In this document: positions 26,269 through 34,998 of the stretch, piece after piece
Position numbering within the stretch: position 1 is the first letter of the stretch
Layout of the letters: each line of letters opens with the position of its first letter
NCBI GenBank assembly: GCA_947500505.1
Contig: CANMSL010000002.1
Span: 62,001 to 126,000 of the forward strand
Length of the DNA: 64,000 bases
Source of the DNA: an uncultured Aquimarina sp.
GTDB taxonomy: Bacteria > Bacteroidota > Bacteroidia > Flavobacteriales > Flavobacteriaceae
Reading direction: 5' to 3'
The notes under the pieces: model-generated
Database searches by the model: none
Told to the model about the DNA's origin: nothing
The model's input: the letters and a program-made list of their open reading frames with translations, nothing else
Position numbers and translations under genes: made by a program

Positions 26269-27447
26269 TTAAATCTTTTCCAAAGCCTGCTTGATATCCT
26301 TAATAATATCGTCAATATGTTCCAATCCTACCGAACATCTTACCATTCCATCCGTAATACCAACAGCCAATTTATCTTCTACAGCTAACTTACTGTGCGT
26401 AGTAGATGCCGGGTGAGTAACAATGGTTCTGGTATCTCCCAGATTTGCAGAAAGTGAGCACATTTTGACGCTATCAAAAAATGTTTTTCCCCCTTCAACA
26501 CCATTTTTAACTTCAAAAGCCACAATATTACCACCTAATTTCATCTGTTTCTTGGCCACCTCATATTGCGGATGCGATTTTAAAAAAGGATATTTTACCC
26601 AATTCACTTTAGGATGTGACTCTAAAAACTCAGCTAACTTCAATGCATTCTCACAATGCCTATCTACTCTAACCGCCAGTGTCTCTAAGCTCTTTGATAA
26701 AACCCAGGCATTGAACGGCGACAACGATGGTCCGGTATTGCGTGAAAACAAATAAATCTCCTTGATTAGTTCTTTCTTCCCAACGGTAACTCCTCCTAAT
26801 ACTCTTCCCTGACCGTCAATTAATTTGGTAGCCGAATGAATTACCAGGTCTGCTCCAAACTTTATTGGGTTTTGCAAATAAGGAGTAGCAAAACAATTAT
26901 CAATGATCAACAACAATTTATGTTTCTCCGCAATCCTACCCAATAATTCCAAATCCAATACATCAACTCCTGGATTCGTAGGAGATTCTGCATAAATAAT
27001 TTTGGTATTTGGTTGAATCAGGGATTCCACAATATCCAGTTCATTTACCGGAAAATAGCTTGTTTCTATATTCCACTTAGGAAAGTATTTAGTAAATAAC
27101 GAGTGCGTAGAACCAAAAACTGATCTGGCGGACACAATATGATCCCCGGCATCTAATAACGATGCAAATGTAGAAAACACAGCAGCCATTCCTGTAGCGA
27201 ACGCATAACCATCTTCTGCCCCTTCCAGTTTACAGATTTTATCTACAAACTCTGTTGTGTTAGGATTGCTGAAACGACTATATAAGTTTCTATCCTTCTC
27301 TTCGGCAAAAGCGGCTCTCATTTCTTCAGAGTCCTCAAAAACAAACCCAGAAGTAAGATACATTGGCGTTGAGTGCTCTAAAAATTGAGTTTTCTCTGTT
27401 TGTGTTCTTACCGCTTGTGTTTCGAAATTTTTACTCTTTTGACTCAT
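26269..27447 (-). CDS. metZ: O-succinyl/O-acetylhomoserine sulfhydrylase or cystathionine gamma-synthase family
   Basis: 392 residues, PLP-dependent Cys/Met metabolism family. PLP lysine K208 in VIHSATKLIDGQGRVLGG; cofactor motifs YSRFSNPN and ATGMAAVFS. It resembles MetZ-type O-succinylhomoserine sulfhydrylases, but family members differ by few residues and the operon contains an O-acetyl transferase (metX), so O-acetylhomoserine is a likely substrate. Overlaps osmC by 4 nt as last gene of the metY operon. A second sulfhydrylase (metY) is the first gene of the same operon. Confidence 0.85.
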   Translation of the reverse strand: MSQKSKNFETQAVRTQTEKTQFLEHSTPMYLTSGFVFEDSEEMRAAFAEEKDRNLYSRFSNPNTTEFVDKICKLEGAEDGYAFATGMAAVFSTFASLLDAGDHIVSARSVFGSTHSLFTKYFPKWNIETSYFPVNELDIVESLIQPNTKIIYAESPTNPGVDVLDLELLGRIAEKHKLLLIIDNCFATPYLQNPIKFGADLVIHSATKLIDGQGRVLGGVTVGKKELIKEIYLFSRNTGPSLSPFNAWVLSKSLETLAVRVDRHCENALKLAEFLESHPKVNWVKYPFLKSHPQYEVAKKQMKLGGNIVAFEVKNGVEGGKTFFDSVKMCSLSANLGDTRTIVTHPASTTHSKLAVEDKLAVGITDGMVRCSVGLEHIDDIIKDIKQALEKI

Positions 27448-27869
27448 ACTTCTTCATTATTAACTACTACTTTATATTTCACAGTAGCTGTTGGTTCTAA
27501 TGTTTTAGATACAGAGCAATATTTTTCAAATGATAATTGTGCTGCTCTTTTTGCCTTTTCCGGAGCTATTTCTCCCTCCAGATATACTGTAACTGAAATT
27601 TCTTTAAATGGTTTCGCTCCATCAATTTCTACTCGTGACCCATCAACCTCAGCTCTGTAATCTGTAATCTCCTGTCGTTGTTTTTTTAATATAGAAATCA
27701 CATCAATTGCACTACATCCTGCTACACCCATCAATACATATTCCATCGGACTTGGCGCTAAGTCATGCCCTCCTACTTCGGCTTTACTATCTATATGAGT
27801 TATATGTCCTCTTTCATTTTTTAGTTCAAAATGATAATCATTATCAATTCTTTTTAGTTGTATTTTCAT
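27444..27869 (-). CDS. OsmC family protein
   Basis: 141 residues with the two catalytic-type cysteines of OsmC/Ohr: C52 (GVAGCSAID) and C118 (KYCSVSKTL). The family reduces organic hydroperoxides, but many members have unknown substrates. The position between thrA and metZ in a methionine operon, with a 4-nt overlap to metZ, suggests a role linked to thiol or sulfide metabolism; this is inference. Confidence 0.88.
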   Translation of the reverse strand: MKIQLKRIDNDYHFELKNERGHITHIDSKAEVGGHDLAPSPMEYVLMGVAGCSAIDVISILKKQRQEITDYRAEVDGSRVEIDGAKPFKEISVTVYLEGEIAPEKAKRAAQLSFEKYCSVSKTLEPTATVKYKVVVNNEEV

Positions 27870-27900
27870 TATATCTCTTTTATTTATTCTTTTTAGAAGT

Positions 27901-28096
27901 TACCCTTCGACTCCACTTCGACAACACTTCGACAAGCTCAGTGTGACATCTCAGGGTCGGGCTTTTTGCTGTATCTTTTTATTTGGAATACTTCGAGAAC
28001 CTCAGTCCGCCAAATAGAAAAGAATGACTCATCATATGTTTTACATTCACGATTTCTTAAAACAATAAAAACAATGAGTAATCCCTAACGCAATTA
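27901..28096. repeat. Composite intergenic repeat between thrA and osmC
   Basis: The 231-bp spacer holds a near-perfect REP-like palindrome at 27924-27949 (ACACTTCGACAAGCTCAGTG plus TGACAT), a degenerate copy at 27992-28012, and at 28081-28096 the word ATCCCTAACGCAATTA that also occurs at 12629-12644. The interior GTCGGGCTTTTTGCTGTATC at 27956-27975 parallels the GCGGGCTATCC...TATATC part of the other copy. No gene. Confidence 0.65.
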
Positions 28097-28100
28097 ATTT

Positions 28101-30512
28101 TTATCCTTTTTCGGTTAATCTTAATATATCTCCAAAAACTCCTCTTGCCGTAACAGCTGCTCCTGCTCCTGCTCCCTGAATCACGATAGGTTGATCTCCG
28201 TATGATTCTGTATAAATTTCGAATATTGAGTCGGAACCTTTTACCTGTCCTAACGCACTACTTTCTGGAACAGATACTAATGTAACATCCAAAATACCTT
28301 TTTCTTCGAATAAGTCTCCGTGTAAATCTCCAATATATCTCAGCACATGGTTAGGTTTTTGTTCGTCTTTTATTTTTTGATACACCAAATCTAATTCTTT
28401 TAATTTTTCCAAAAACTCATTTGCATCTCCTTCTCTTAAATTCTCGGGAATCAAATTATGGATCGTAACATCTGTAAATTCATTACTAAGATCCAATTCT
28501 CTGGCTAAAATCAACAACTTTCTTGCTACATCATTTCCACATAAATCTTCACGAGGATCAGGTTCCGTAAATCCATTATCAATAGCTTCTTGCAGCACTT
28601 CACTAAACGACCTTTCTTCTTTAGAGAAAGTATTAAACAAATAACTTAGAGACCCTGAAAAAACTCCTTTGATTCTTGTAATATTTTCTCCAGACAGATG
28701 TAGTAGTCTGATCGTATCTATCAAGGGTAATCCTGCCCCTACATTTGTTTCGTATAAATATTGTTTTTGATGTTCTTCTAACTTATATCTTAATTCTTTA
28801 TAAAACTCAAAACTTAACGTATTCGCAACTTTGTTTGAAGAAACCAAATCAAACCCTTGTTCTACCAAAGTGATATAATTATCTGTAAATTCTTTACTAG
28901 CGGTATTATCGATTGCTATTAAATTTTCTAAATGATGCTCATCTGCAAACTTAATCACATCTTCTATTTGATATGAGCTCCCTTGTTTAATTTCTGATTT
29001 CCAATTTACATCAACTCCATTTTTATTGAAAAGTATTTTCTTTGAATTCGCCACGGCAAAAATATTCAAGTCAATTTTTTTCCTTTTTTCAATATCCTTT
29101 GCTGATTTTAAAATCTGATCTATTAAAGTTCCTCCTACCAATCCATGTCCAAATACAGCGATATTTATCTTTTTAGACACCCCAAAAACTTCTCCATGAA
29201 TAACATTCAGAGCTTTGTGAAGCTGGTTTTTGTATATCACAAGGCTCACATTTTTCCCTGTAACCGTATTGTTAAAAAGCAACGGAACGATTTGATTCTT
29301 AATCAGTGAATTATAAGGTTTATGAAATGTGCTTAAATCCTGTCCGATGATAGAAATTACAGAAACATCATTTTCTACGGTAATTGTATTTACATCTCGT
29401 GTATTAAAATCTTCCTTAAACTCTAGCTCCAGTTCTTTTTTTGCCTCTATCACTTTTTCAGCATCCACTACTAAACCTATCCCTCTTTCTGAGGAACCTT
29501 GAGAAATAATACTTACACTGATATTTTTATATGCTAACGCTCTAAAAATCCTTGCATCAACTCCTACTTTTCCCAATAACCCCCTACCTTCCAGATTGAT
29601 TAAAGAAACATTTTCTAAAACCGAAAGAGATTTGATTCCTTTCTGATTAGTTTCACAAGTAATCAATGTTCCTTTATTTTTATGATCAAAAGTATTTAAA
29701 ATACGTAAGGGAATATTTTTTTCTATCAGTGGAATAATGGTCTTAGCATGAAGGATATTCGCTCCAAAATATGCCAGTTCATTAGCTTCGGTAAAGGATA
29801 ACTTTTTTATTTTCCTTGCATCAGATACCAAATCAGGATTGGCGGTATAAATACCATTCACGTGAGTAAAATTCTGCAATTCTTCTGCATCCAAATAATT
29901 TGCTAATAAGGCAGCTGTATAATTACTGCCGTTCCTACCCAATGTAGTTGTTTCATTATTAGTATTAGAGGCAATGAATCCGGTAACTACATTAACCGTT
30001 GTGCCGTTATACTTTTTAAAATGAGCAATAACATTTTCCTTTGATAATTTGTCTAATGGTTGTGCCTCACCAAACTTCCCATCGGTTTTAATTAACTCCC
30101 TGCTATCTGTAAAATTAGCATTTATTCCTTTTTTCTTTAGGATGTGAGTCAGCAGTTTAGCCGAGATCACTTCTCCTTGTGACAATATTTGATCCTTAAT
30201 TCTTTTACTATAATCTCCTAAAAGAGAAACTCCCTCAAACAGCTTATCTAATATTTCAAACTCATTATCAACTTCGAAACCTTTATGGTTATCTATTTGA
30301 TATTGTTTAAATGCTTCAAGCTGCTCCTGGTAACTTTCTTGGCTAACTGCTTTCTCTAATATAGCTTCTAGTTCATCTGTTGATTTTCCTCTAGCAGAAA
30401 GAACAACAGTGATTGCTTCTCCATTATTGATCTTATCTTCGATAATGTCAACCACTTTATGGATTCCTTTACCATTTGCCAGTGATCTTCCTCCAAATTT
30501 TAAAATCTTCAT
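28101..30512 (-). CDS. thrA: Bifunctional aspartate kinase / homoserine dehydrogenase
   Basis: 803 residues. Aspartokinase domain about 1-290 (KFGGRSLANG at the start, TTLGRNGSNYTAALLA), two ACT domains about 300-440, then homoserine dehydrogenase from about 445 (NAD motif VFGHGLVGG; GAGLPLIDTIRLL; EPDPREDL). It makes homoserine from aspartate in three steps with Asd, feeding MetX. It lies 12 nt after metX in the SAM-I controlled operon, so in this organism it seems tied to methionine supply. ThrB and ThrC are not adjacent. Confidence 0.94.
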   Translation of the reverse strand: MKILKFGGRSLANGKGIHKVVDIIEDKINNGEAITVVLSARGKSTDELEAILEKAVSQESYQEQLEAFKQYQIDNHKGFEVDNEFEILDKLFEGVSLLGDYSKRIKDQILSQGEVISAKLLTHILKKKGINANFTDSRELIKTDGKFGEAQPLDKLSKENVIAHFKKYNGTTVNVVTGFIASNTNNETTTLGRNGSNYTAALLANYLDAEELQNFTHVNGIYTANPDLVSDARKIKKLSFTEANELAYFGANILHAKTIIPLIEKNIPLRILNTFDHKNKGTLITCETNQKGIKSLSVLENVSLINLEGRGLLGKVGVDARIFRALAYKNISVSIISQGSSERGIGLVVDAEKVIEAKKELELEFKEDFNTRDVNTITVENDVSVISIIGQDLSTFHKPYNSLIKNQIVPLLFNNTVTGKNVSLVIYKNQLHKALNVIHGEVFGVSKKINIAVFGHGLVGGTLIDQILKSAKDIEKRKKIDLNIFAVANSKKILFNKNGVDVNWKSEIKQGSSYQIEDVIKFADEHHLENLIAIDNTASKEFTDNYITLVEQGFDLVSSNKVANTLSFEFYKELRYKLEEHQKQYLYETNVGAGLPLIDTIRLLHLSGENITRIKGVFSGSLSYLFNTFSKEERSFSEVLQEAIDNGFTEPDPREDLCGNDVARKLLILARELDLSNEFTDVTIHNLIPENLREGDANEFLEKLKELDLVYQKIKDEQKPNHVLRYIGDLHGDLFEEKGILDVTLVSVPESSALGQVKGSDSIFEIYTESYGDQPIVIQGAGAGAAVTARGVFGDILRLTEKG

Positions 30513-30524
30513 CTTTATATTTTT

Positions 30525-31487
30525 TTAAAACACATCTTGTAATAATTTGCTGAGTTGGTCAAATTCTATTAAAAATGCATCATGTCCGTGAACGGAATCT
30601 ATAATCTTACGCGTCACATTTTGTTTTACTTTTTTTAGATCCTGAAATGTGATCTCATCTTCTGCTGCTGTAAAAAATCCATCAGAATTGACACTAATAA
30701 TATGGATATCAGATTCAATTGTAGCCGCAACATCGTTAAAATCTCCTCTTCCTTCGGTTATATCTATATTTGCTAGTATGTAATTCAATTCCTTATATGC
30801 ACTAAGTGTAAAACGTTCGTCTAATTTTTTTCCGTGGTGAAACAACCAACTTTCTACATTGTGCATTTCTTTTTCATCATTAAAACTTCTATCAAATTTT
30901 TGCCTGAAAGACTCCGGAGATCTATAAATTAGCATCGCATGTAATCGAGCATCGTGTACCGGATTGTTTGAATTTAATAGAATCTGCTCCTGTACAAGAC
31001 AATTTGCCTTTAACCAATCAGTTGATTTCCAATCCGTGGCTACGGGAATTAAATGATCAATCAAATTAGGTTTTAATGCTGCAAGTTCCCAGGCAATTCC
31101 ACCTCCTACTGATCCTCCAATAACAGCATAGAGATTGTTGATATCCAGTTGTTCCAATCCCTTAGCAAAAACGGCTGCGATATCTCTGGCTGTAAAAATT
31201 GTATAATCAGAAATTAAATTATTTTCTTTTCCATCATACCCATTTCCTGGAATGTTAAATGACACTACTGCATACTTATCTGTATCAATACATTTCCCTC
31301 TACCGATCAATCCATTCCACCAACCATTTGGTCCACAAACACAGGAGTTACCAGTCAACGCATGATTCACCAAGACTATTGGTGCATCCTGTAAAGGTTT
31401 TCCAAACACTTCATAAAACAAAGGGATTTGATCAATCTTTTCACCTTTAGAAGTAATGAGATCAGATATTTGAACTTGTTGGAGCAT
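30525..31487 (-). CDS. metX: Homoserine O-acetyltransferase
   Basis: 320 residues, alpha/beta-hydrolase fold. Nucleophile S126 in VIGGSVGGGIAWELA, oxyanion region NHALTGNS, C-terminal acid and base in VNSDGFFT and HGHDAFLIEF. It acetylates homoserine with acetyl-CoA, activating it for sulfhydrylation by MetY or MetZ. Slightly shorter than many MetX proteins. Serine O-acetyltransferase activity occurs in some relatives, but the operon supports homoserine. Confidence 0.9.
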   Translation of the reverse strand: MLQQVQISDLITSKGEKIDQIPLFYEVFGKPLQDAPIVLVNHALTGNSCVCGPNGWWNGLIGRGKCIDTDKYAVVSFNIPGNGYDGKENNLISDYTIFTARDIAAVFAKGLEQLDINNLYAVIGGSVGGGIAWELAALKPNLIDHLIPVATDWKSTDWLKANCLVQEQILLNSNNPVHDARLHAMLIYRSPESFRQKFDRSFNDEKEMHNVESWLFHHGKKLDERFTLSAYKELNYILANIDITEGRGDFNDVAATIESDIHIISVNSDGFFTAAEDEITFQDLKKVKQNVTRKIIDSVHGHDAFLIEFDQLSKLLQDVF

Positions 31488-31573
31488 ATTTTATGTTAAC
31501 TTCAAAAGAGTACAACCAACCCTTTTACCAACTTATAGTTAAAGGGCTAGAAACTCAATACTAAAGAATTCGA

Positions 31574-32863
31574 TTATTTTACTTTTTCAGTTACTTTGGC
31601 AAATGCATTTTTAAGATCAGTTTTTAAATCTTCTATATCTTCTAATCCGACTGATAGCCTGATCAAATCTTGAGTAACACCAGTTGACTCTTGCTGTTCG
31701 GGATTTAACTGTTGATGTGTAGTACTAGTGGGATGAATAATCAAAGATTTAGAATCTCCGATATTTGCTAGTAAAGAAAATATATTGGTTTCATTTGCTA
31801 CCGTTTTAGCAGAATCAAAACCTCCTTTTATTCCAAAAGTTATGATACCACTTTGACCTTTAGGAAGATATTCTTTTGCCAATTTATTATAAGGATCGCT
31901 TTCTAATCCGGGATATTTAACCCAAGTAACATCATCCTGTTCCTGCAACCATTTCGCCAACGCTAGTGCATTATCACTATGTTTTTTTATTCTAATTTCT
32001 AAGGTTTCCAATCCTTGTATGATCTGAAATGCATTAAAAGGGCTTAAGGCTGCTCCGTGATCTCGTAATCCTTCTATTCGTGCCTTGGCAATAAATGCTG
32101 CAGCACCTAAAGCATCATGATATACTAACCCATGATAACCTGGTGATGGCTCTGTAAATTCAGGAAATTTACCACTTGACCAGTCAAAAGTTCCTGCATC
32201 AATAATCACACCTCCAAGAGAAGTTCCATTTCCACTAATATATTTTGTTAGCGAGTGAATTACGATATTAGCTCCATATTCTATTGGATTTAACAAAGCT
32301 GGTGTCGCCACTGTATTATCAACAATCAAAGGAACTTTATAAGCTTTAGCTACATCAGAAATAGCTTTAAGATCTAATACATCTAGCTTTGGATTACCAA
32401 GTGACTCTACAAAAAACACTCTGGTATTCTCCTGTACGGCACTTTTAAAATTCTCTGCATCAGATGGACCCACAAAAGTGGTTGTAATTCCAAACCTTGG
32501 CAAGGTAACGCTTAAAAGGTTATATGTTCCCCCGTATAAACTGCTGGAAGCGACAATATGATCACCAGCTTTTAGCAATGTTAATAATGTGGTATTAATT
32601 GCCGCCGTACCTGAGGCCGTTACCACCGCTGCAATTCCCCCTTCCAAGGCTGCTAAACGTTGTTCTAAAATATCATTGGTAGGATTGTTCAATCGAGTAT
32701 AGATAAAACCCGGTTCCGATAAATTAAACAAATTGGCAGCGTGATCAGCATCATTGAAGACGTAGGATGTAGTTTGATAAATAGGAACTGCTCTTGTCCC
32801 TCCATTAGTTTTCACGTCATGACCTGCGTGTAAAGCTTCTGTTGCAAATTTTTGTGCACTCAT
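31574..32863 (-). CDS. metY: O-acetylhomoserine sulfhydrylase
   Basis: 429 residues, PLP enzyme joining O-acetylhomoserine and sulfide to homocysteine. PLP lysine K207 in VIHSLTKYISGNGTSLGG. The extra segment after it (IIDAGTFDWSSGKFPEFTEP) is the insertion that distinguishes MetY from the shorter MetB/MetZ proteins. First gene of metY-metX-thrA-osmC-metZ and directly controlled by the SAM-I riboswitch at 33062-33188. Confidence 0.94.
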   Translation of the reverse strand: MSAQKFATEALHAGHDVKTNGGTRAVPIYQTTSYVFNDADHAANLFNLSEPGFIYTRLNNPTNDILEQRLAALEGGIAAVVTASGTAAINTTLLTLLKAGDHIVASSSLYGGTYNLLSVTLPRFGITTTFVGPSDAENFKSAVQENTRVFFVESLGNPKLDVLDLKAISDVAKAYKVPLIVDNTVATPALLNPIEYGANIVIHSLTKYISGNGTSLGGVIIDAGTFDWSSGKFPEFTEPSPGYHGLVYHDALGAAAFIAKARIEGLRDHGAALSPFNAFQIIQGLETLEIRIKKHSDNALALAKWLQEQDDVTWVKYPGLESDPYNKLAKEYLPKGQSGIITFGIKGGFDSAKTVANETNIFSLLANIGDSKSLIIHPTSTTHQQLNPEQQESTGVTQDLIRLSVGLEDIEDLKTDLKNAFAKVTEKVK

Positions 32864-32882
32864 AATTTTCTAATTTTTTTTA

Positions 32883-32928
32883 GATTCCAACCTACATTTC
32901 GACAAGCTCAATGTGACACGCTGGAATG
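32883..32928. repeat. REP-like palindrome in the metY leader
   Basis: Outer arms ATTCCA (32884-32889) and TGGAAT (32922-32927) enclose ACATTTCGACAAGCTCAATG plus TGACAC, a close copy of the palindrome at 27924-27949. It lies between the riboswitch and the metY start, 20 nt before the gene. The other parts of the 692-bp metY/metK divergent region are the riboswitch, the promoters and the metK leader. Confidence 0.65.
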
Positions 32929-33061
32929 ACAATTGATTGAAATTCTGAGAAAAATTCTCAGAAAATTATTTCATAATCAAATACATCAAACACCGTTTAG
33001 TGTGTGGTTATAGAAAATTAAAAAGAAAGGAAACGACAGTTACAAGAGTTGTAATTGTATC

Positions 33062-33188
33062 GAGTTATCTTCTTCGTCAATGACGAATAGAATTTAGCAC
33101 CTTCTTTAAAATCCTGATATGTATCAGAACATATAAAGGGTTGCTAAGGTTTCATAGGGTCTATTCCCTCCACCTTTCTTAATAACTT
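33062..33188 (-). ncRNA. SAM-I riboswitch (S-box) upstream of metY
   Basis: The minus strand has the S-box order AAGAAAGGTGGAGGGA, ACCCTATGAAACC, TTAGCAACC, a P3 hairpin (TTCTGATA-CATATCAGGA) and AAGAAGGTGCTAAA. P1 closes by AGTTAT (complement of 33182-33187) with ATAACT (complement of 33063-33068). It is very similar to the copy upstream of metH. It would repress metY-metX-thrA-osmC-metZ when SAM is plentiful. A TAnnTTTG box lies 27 nt upstream of the aptamer. No strong terminator is visible in the 200-nt platform. Confidence 0.94.
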
Positions 33189-33214
33189 ACTAATATGTAT
33201 AAGAAACTTCGAAG

Positions 33215-33222
33215 CAAAGCTA
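33215..33222 (-). promoter_or_regulatory. -7 box of the metY operon
   Basis: The minus strand reads TAGCTTTG, a full match to TAnnTTTG, with a TTG about 22 nt upstream. The transcript would start just before the SAM-I aptamer. Confidence 0.65.
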
Positions 33223-33351
33223 ATAATTATTTTTAAACTTGAAACAATTTGTTTTAAAAATTATATGTATCGAAAAAAACACCCTTGAAAATAAATTTTA
33301 TTGGAAGAAAATTAATGATACGTTAAATCCTTTCGAATATTATCATTTTTT

Positions 33352-33359
33352 TTACCTTT
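33352..33359 (+). promoter_or_regulatory. -7 box of metK
   Basis: TACCTTTG is a full TAnnTTTG match. It would start transcription near 33366, only a few nucleotides before the SAM-II-like element and about 190 nt before the metK ATG. The -33 region is degenerate (TTTCG). Confidence 0.6.
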
Positions 33360-33370
33360 GCCGCATTATT

Positions 33371-33420
33371 AAAAGGGATAGATTTGACTGATTGCAACCC
33401 TAAAGAGCTGAAAATAGTAG
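33371..33420 (+). ncRNA. SAM-II-like aptamer candidate in the metK leader
   Basis: A short P1 (AGGG 33374-33377 with CCCT 33398-33401) encloses a 20-nt loop containing GATTTG at 33381-33386 and TTGCA at 33392-33396 directly before the 3' strand of P1. This is followed by TAAA and GCTGAAAA. From memory, SAM-II aptamers have the same order: P1, GATTTg in L1, TTGCA against P1, then TAAA...GCTAAA. The pseudoknot helix P2 of SAM-II could not be drawn convincingly, so this is a candidate only. The gene, metK, is the right kind of target. An Infernal search with the SAM-II family models would decide. Confidence 0.5.
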
Positions 33421-33516
33421 TATTCATAAAAGAATATTGAATTGATTCAGTAAATAAATGCTAAAGCAGTTCGATACAATACTATTCTAATCGAAAGCTT
33501 CTTTATTGCAATCTCG
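33386..33516 (+). promoter_or_regulatory. Alternative long-range helix in the metK leader
   Basis: GATTGCAA at 33390-33397 pairs perfectly with TTGCAATC at 33506-33513, and the flanking GAC (33386-33388) with GTC (33516-33518). This helix would consume the TTGCA part of the aptamer candidate, so the two folds exclude each other. Between them the hairpin TTCGAT/ATCGAA (33470-33475, 33490-33495) has a loop complementary to TAGTATT at 33418-33424. This looks like a two-state leader. Confidence 0.5.
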
Positions 33517-33555
33517 TCATATTTATTATAGTTTATTCTATAAAAACAAAAAAGA

Positions 33556-34812
33556 ATGGCATATTTATTTACTTCGGAAAGTGTATCTGAAGGACATCCG
33601 GATAAAGTAGCAGATCAAATTAGTGATGCTTTATTAGATAACTTTTTAGCTTTTGATAAAGATTCAAAAGTAGCTTGTGAAACTTTGGTAACCACTGGTC
33701 AAGTTGTACTTGCCGGAGAGGTTAAATCCAAAACGTATCTTGATGTACAGCAAATTGCAAGAGAAGTAATTAACGAAATCGGCTACACGAAAGGAGCATA
33801 TCAGTTTAGCGGAGACTCGTGTGGAGTAATTTCCCTTATTCATGAACAATCACAAGACATCAACCAAGGTGTAGATAGAGAAACCAAAGAAGAACAAGGT
33901 GCCGGTGATCAAGGAATGATGTTTGGCTACGCTACCAAAGAGACTGAAAACTATATGCCTCTAGCATTAGATATTTCTCATAAGATCCTTATTGAATTGG
34001 CTAAACTAAGAAGAGAAGGGACTGAAATCCCTTATTTACGTCCCGATTCTAAAAGTCAGGTAACTATAGAATACAGTGACGAAAATGTACCGCAACGTAT
34101 TGTGGCTATTGTAGTATCCACGCAACACGATGATTTTGATATTGATGACGATGTTATGTTGGCAAAAATCAAAAATGATATCGTTTCTATATTGATTCCC
34201 AGAGTAGTTTCTCAATTGCCTAAATACGTTCAGGACTTATTTAATGATCAAATAACCTATTATATAAATCCTACAGGTAAATTTGTAATTGGTGGGCCTC
34301 ACGGAGATACAGGTCTTACGGGGCGTAAAATTATTGTAGACACCTATGGTGGCAAAGGAGCCCATGGTGGTGGAGCTTTTTCAGGCAAGGATCCTAGTAA
34401 AGTAGACCGTTCTGCAGCTTATGCATCAAGGCATATAGCCAAAAACCTAGTTGCTGCAGGTGTCGCAAGTGAAGCATTAGTGCAGGTATCTTATGCCATC
34501 GGAGTAGTAGAACCAACATCAATTTTTGTTGACACCTATGGAACAGGTAACTTAGAGATTACTGATGGAGAAATTGCAGAAAAAGTAGCAGAAATTTTTG
34601 ATATGCGACCAGCTGCAATTGAAGAACGTCTTAAGTTACGTAATCCTATTTATAAAGAAACTGCAGCTTATGGGCATATGGGTAAAAACCCAGAAATTGT
34701 TACTAAAATCTTTGAAAGTCCCTACTCTGGAAAAGTAGAGAAAGAAGTAGAACTTTTTACCTGGGAAAAATTAGATTATGTAGACAAGGTAAAAAGGACC
34801 TTTCAAATATAA
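33556..34812 (+). CDS. metK: S-adenosylmethionine synthetase
   Basis: 418 residues. Makes SAM from methionine and ATP. Motifs: FTSESVSEGHPDKVADQIS at the start, GAGDQGMMFGYA, and GGAFSGKDPSKVDRSAAY, the phosphate-binding loop. It is divergent from the riboswitch-controlled metY operon and closes the pathway built by the preceding blocks. Its 190-nt leader is structured and may itself sense SAM. No anomaly in the coding region. Confidence 0.97.
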   Translation: MAYLFTSESVSEGHPDKVADQISDALLDNFLAFDKDSKVACETLVTTGQVVLAGEVKSKTYLDVQQIAREVINEIGYTKGAYQFSGDSCGVISLIHEQSQDINQGVDRETKEEQGAGDQGMMFGYATKETENYMPLALDISHKILIELAKLRREGTEIPYLRPDSKSQVTIEYSDENVPQRIVAIVVSTQHDDFDIDDDVMLAKIKNDIVSILIPRVVSQLPKYVQDLFNDQITYYINPTGKFVIGGPHGDTGLTGRKIIVDTYGGKGAHGGGAFSGKDPSKVDRSAAYASRHIAKNLVAAGVASEALVQVSYAIGVVEPTSIFVDTYGTGNLEITDGEIAEKVAEIFDMRPAAIEERLKLRNPIYKETAAYGHMGKNPEIVTKIFESPYSGKVEKEVELFTWEKLDYVDKVKRTFQI

Positions 34813-34998
34813 TAATATCATTAATTTGATGTAAATTTGTAATCTCCAATACTTTAAAATATTCGTTTTAACTATACCGCGATGTGTTGTTAAATCGGAT
34901 ACTAAATCAAAACCTACGAATACTAAATATGTAAAGAACCTGTTATGAATAACGGATATCTTTAGGTGTATTGATGAAATTTTCAAAAAAATATTGAG

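Noticed and set aside
33366..33555. metK leader as a third SAM-I riboswitch
   Set aside because: None of the S-box core words is present on either strand here; the similarity is to SAM-II instead.
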